Below, piece by piece: positions 33,222 to 34,745 of a stretch of DNA of 34,745 bases. A program made the position numbers and the translations under genes. The DNA comes from Chitinophagales bacterium (lineage in GTDB: Bacteria; Bacteroidota; Bacteroidia; Chitinophagales; UBA2359). Position 1 is the stretch's first letter. The number at the start of each line of letters is the position of its first letter. The notes beneath the pieces were generated by a model. The model had not been told where the DNA came from. It did not search any database and saw only the letters and a list, made by a program, of their open reading frames with translations. The DNA lies in assembly GCA_020636475.1 (NCBI GenBank), contig JACJXU010000016.1, positions 1 through 34,745 on the forward strand. The letters run 5' to 3'.

Positions 33222-34745
33222 CTATATAAAAGTTTCTGAAATGATAATTTTAGGCTCTATTGGTGCTATTTCTTTTTTAATCTTTCGCTTTATTTTGGTG
33301 GTGTATTTCTGTGCCAATTTTATCAATTCTCTTTCTAATTTATAAGCATCAGCCTCGTTTCGTAATTTATACACTTCGTTGGTGAGGTTGGCATACGTGC
33401 CATTTTTTAGTAGAGGTAAAAGGTTGTTAGCACTTTCTTTACTTTCCTCAGTAATTAAGGTATCTGCTAACCAATTGCTTAACCTGTTAACAGCAGTTTG
33501 TGTTCTTACATCAATATTATCGTCTTTACCGCCTACCATTTCAGGAGTTGTAATATCTCTTTCAAACTGTTCTAAAATGTGATTGATTTGCTTATAATGA
33601 ATTTCGGGTATTGGCAAAATACCTTCTTCTAACTTTTGAGCTTCAAAAATTTTTACAGCTTTTTCAAAGGGTAAAGGATATGACTTTCCTTGACTATGCA
33701 CATAGATATTTTTATATTCTCCATTTTTTACGAAGGCGATACTATTTTCGGTATCTTTTGATTTACGAATACAACGAATTTTTAAAGGCATTTTTTGAAT
33801 GCGTTCAAATTCTTCTTTGTTATTATTTTTAAAAGTGCGTAAGAAATCTAAATATTGAGTTCTAATATCAATATCTTCATTTTGTTCTGGATTAAACATC
33901 GTCCATTGATCTATAATTTCCTGTAAGGAATATATTTTATTATCTTCACCATAGGCACTATGGCTACTTTGTAGCTTACCTAAAGAGCGGTTTTTTAAAT
34001 TGATACGATTATCTCCCTCTGCCGAAGGTAAAAAGTTGAAGTTATATATATACTTAGCTTCAGTACCGATACGATTAATACGCCCCAAACGCTGAATGAG
34101 TTTTGTAGGGTTCCACGGTGTATCATAGTTTACAATAACATTTGCCCTATGCAAGTTGATACCTTCTGCCAATACATCGGTGGTTAAGATAATATCAAAA
34201 TCATATTTAAACTTGCCTTCAAAATTAGCATCAAAATTTTCTCTAATAGTTTCAAAATCTCTATTTCTATTCTCGGCAGTTATACTTAATATTTTTAAGT
34301 TAGTTTCTTTTTCTATTCTGCCATTTAGATAATCTAATGTATCTACACTCTCTGTGAATATTACTAACTTTCCTAACTCGTTTTTATCTTTATTGAAATA
34401 ATTTTCATTTAATTGTTTCAAAAACTCTTCCCATTTAGGGTCATTATTTCCATCAATTATTTTCCACTGTTCATTTAATCGGTTTAAATGTTCAAAATCT
34501 CTTGTAAGACCATCAATGAAAGAAATATTCTTATCCGTTCTTGCAAAATCTTTTTGTTCAAAGGTTCTATTTCTCGGATTAAATTCGTCATTTTTTTTTA
34601 ACATCTCAAATTCTATTTCTTCATCCGTGAACCCTTTATCCATCATATCGGTAATAGAAATAGTTGTATCTGGTGCTATATGTACTTTGTTGTTATTGTA
34701 CATTTCTATCATATAACCTGTAGATTTGGTAATTTTATCCAAAGA
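33222..34745 (-). CDS. SNF2/superfamily 2 helicase, C-terminal part (cut by window edge)
   Basis: The frame is open to the right edge, so this is the C-terminal 500 or so residues of a larger protein; the ATP-binding N-terminal motifs are missing only because of the window limit. Visible are KLVIFTESVDTLDYLNGRI (motif IV region, fragment residues 125-143), ILTTDVLAEGINLHRANVIVN (185-205, motif V) and QRLGRINRIG (217-226, motif VI with the arginine finger). A long alpha-helical tail with charged repeats follows. Such helicases accompany type I- or ISP-like restriction enzymes and would translocate on DNA. The next gene begins directly after its stop. Any TTG start near the edge is an internal codon, not a real start. 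Confidence 0.85.
   Translation of the reverse strand, partial: SLDKITKSTGYMIEMYNNNKVHIAPDTTISITDMMDKGFTDEEIEFEMLKKNDEFNPRNRTFEQKDFARTDKNISFIDGLTRDFEHLNRLNEQWKIIDGNNDPKWEEFLKQLNENYFNKDKNELGKLVIFTESVDTLDYLNGRIEKETNLKILSITAENRNRDFETIRENFDANFEGKFKYDFDIILTTDVLAEGINLHRANVIVNYDTPWNPTKLIQRLGRINRIGTEAKYIYNFNFLPSAEGDNRINLKNRSLGKLQSSHSAYGEDNKIYSLQEIIDQWTMFNPEQNEDIDIRTQYLDFLRTFKNNNKEEFERIQKMPLKIRCIRKSKDTENSIAFVKNGEYKNIYVHSQGKSYPLPFEKAVKIFEAQKLEEGILPIPEIHYKQINHILEQFERDITTPEMVGGKDDNIDVRTQTAVNRLSNWLADTLITEESKESANNLLPLLKNGTYANLTNEVYKLRNEADAYKLERELIKLAQKYTTKIKRKIKKEIAPIEPKIIISETFI

Noticed and set aside
12300..34745. Integrase, transposase or other mobility gene
   Set aside because: No tyrosine or serine recombinase, DDE or HUH motif was found in any frame; mobility is inferred only from repeats and gene content.

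Overview
The window looks like a chromosomal segment from a member of the Bacteroidota, probably near the Chitinophagales/Saprospirales. Four signs support this. Promoters match the Bacteroidota -7 consensus TAnnTTTG. Shine-Dalgarno sequences are mostly absent. The secreted amylase carries a type IX secretion C-terminal tail. The ribosomal protein S1 has six repeats and acidic/basic extensions. The exact genus cannot be read from the sequence.

Region 1 (1-12.3 kb) is core-like and of moderate GC. On the minus strand it holds an ADP-heptose pathway kinase (rfaE1), a class I aminotransferase, tRNA-Leu(GAG), a small helical hypothetical and an exported alpha-amylase. On the plus strand it holds rpsA, the topoisomerase IV subunit B gene parE, an OmpA-domain protein and a membrane-anchored tandem helix-hairpin-helix protein. 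Intrinsic terminators and TAnnTTTG promoters separate the units.

Region 2 (12.4-18.3 kb) is accessory and visibly more A+T-rich. It has small lineage-restricted genes: an ankyrin-like lipoprotein, an exported hypothetical, a staphylococcal-nuclease-like protein, a conserved 267-aa hypothetical and a DUF6943-like protein. Between them lie long non-coding stretches dominated by large imperfect palindromes, two of which (16503-16659 and 17234-17406) are related copies flanking one gene. A 0.43-kb nested palindrome (17847-18274) sits directly after the last gene of region 3.

Region 3 (18.3-34.7 kb, minus strand) is one tightly packed, apparently translationally coupled gene string running off the right edge. 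In transcription order it encodes a SNF2-type helicase (cut by the window), a DUF1016/YhcG PD-(D/E)XK nuclease, a 1109-aa Eco57I-type DNA methyltransferase with a nuclease-like N-terminus, a RecF/SMC-like ATPase, a prokaryotic Argonaute with an intact-looking MID pocket but degenerate PIWI catalytic site, LivG- and LivF-like ABC ATPases, a membrane-anchored LivK-like solute-binding protein, a two-TM protein of unknown function, an atypical short-chain dehydrogenase, and LivH- and LivM-like permeases. Gaps are 0-10 bp and several junctions are TAATG stop/start overlaps. The join between an Argonaute/ATPase/restriction-type defence block and a complete branched-chain-amino-acid-type ABC importer plus SDR is the best candidate here for an undescribed system. 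The functional link is an inference from gene organisation only.
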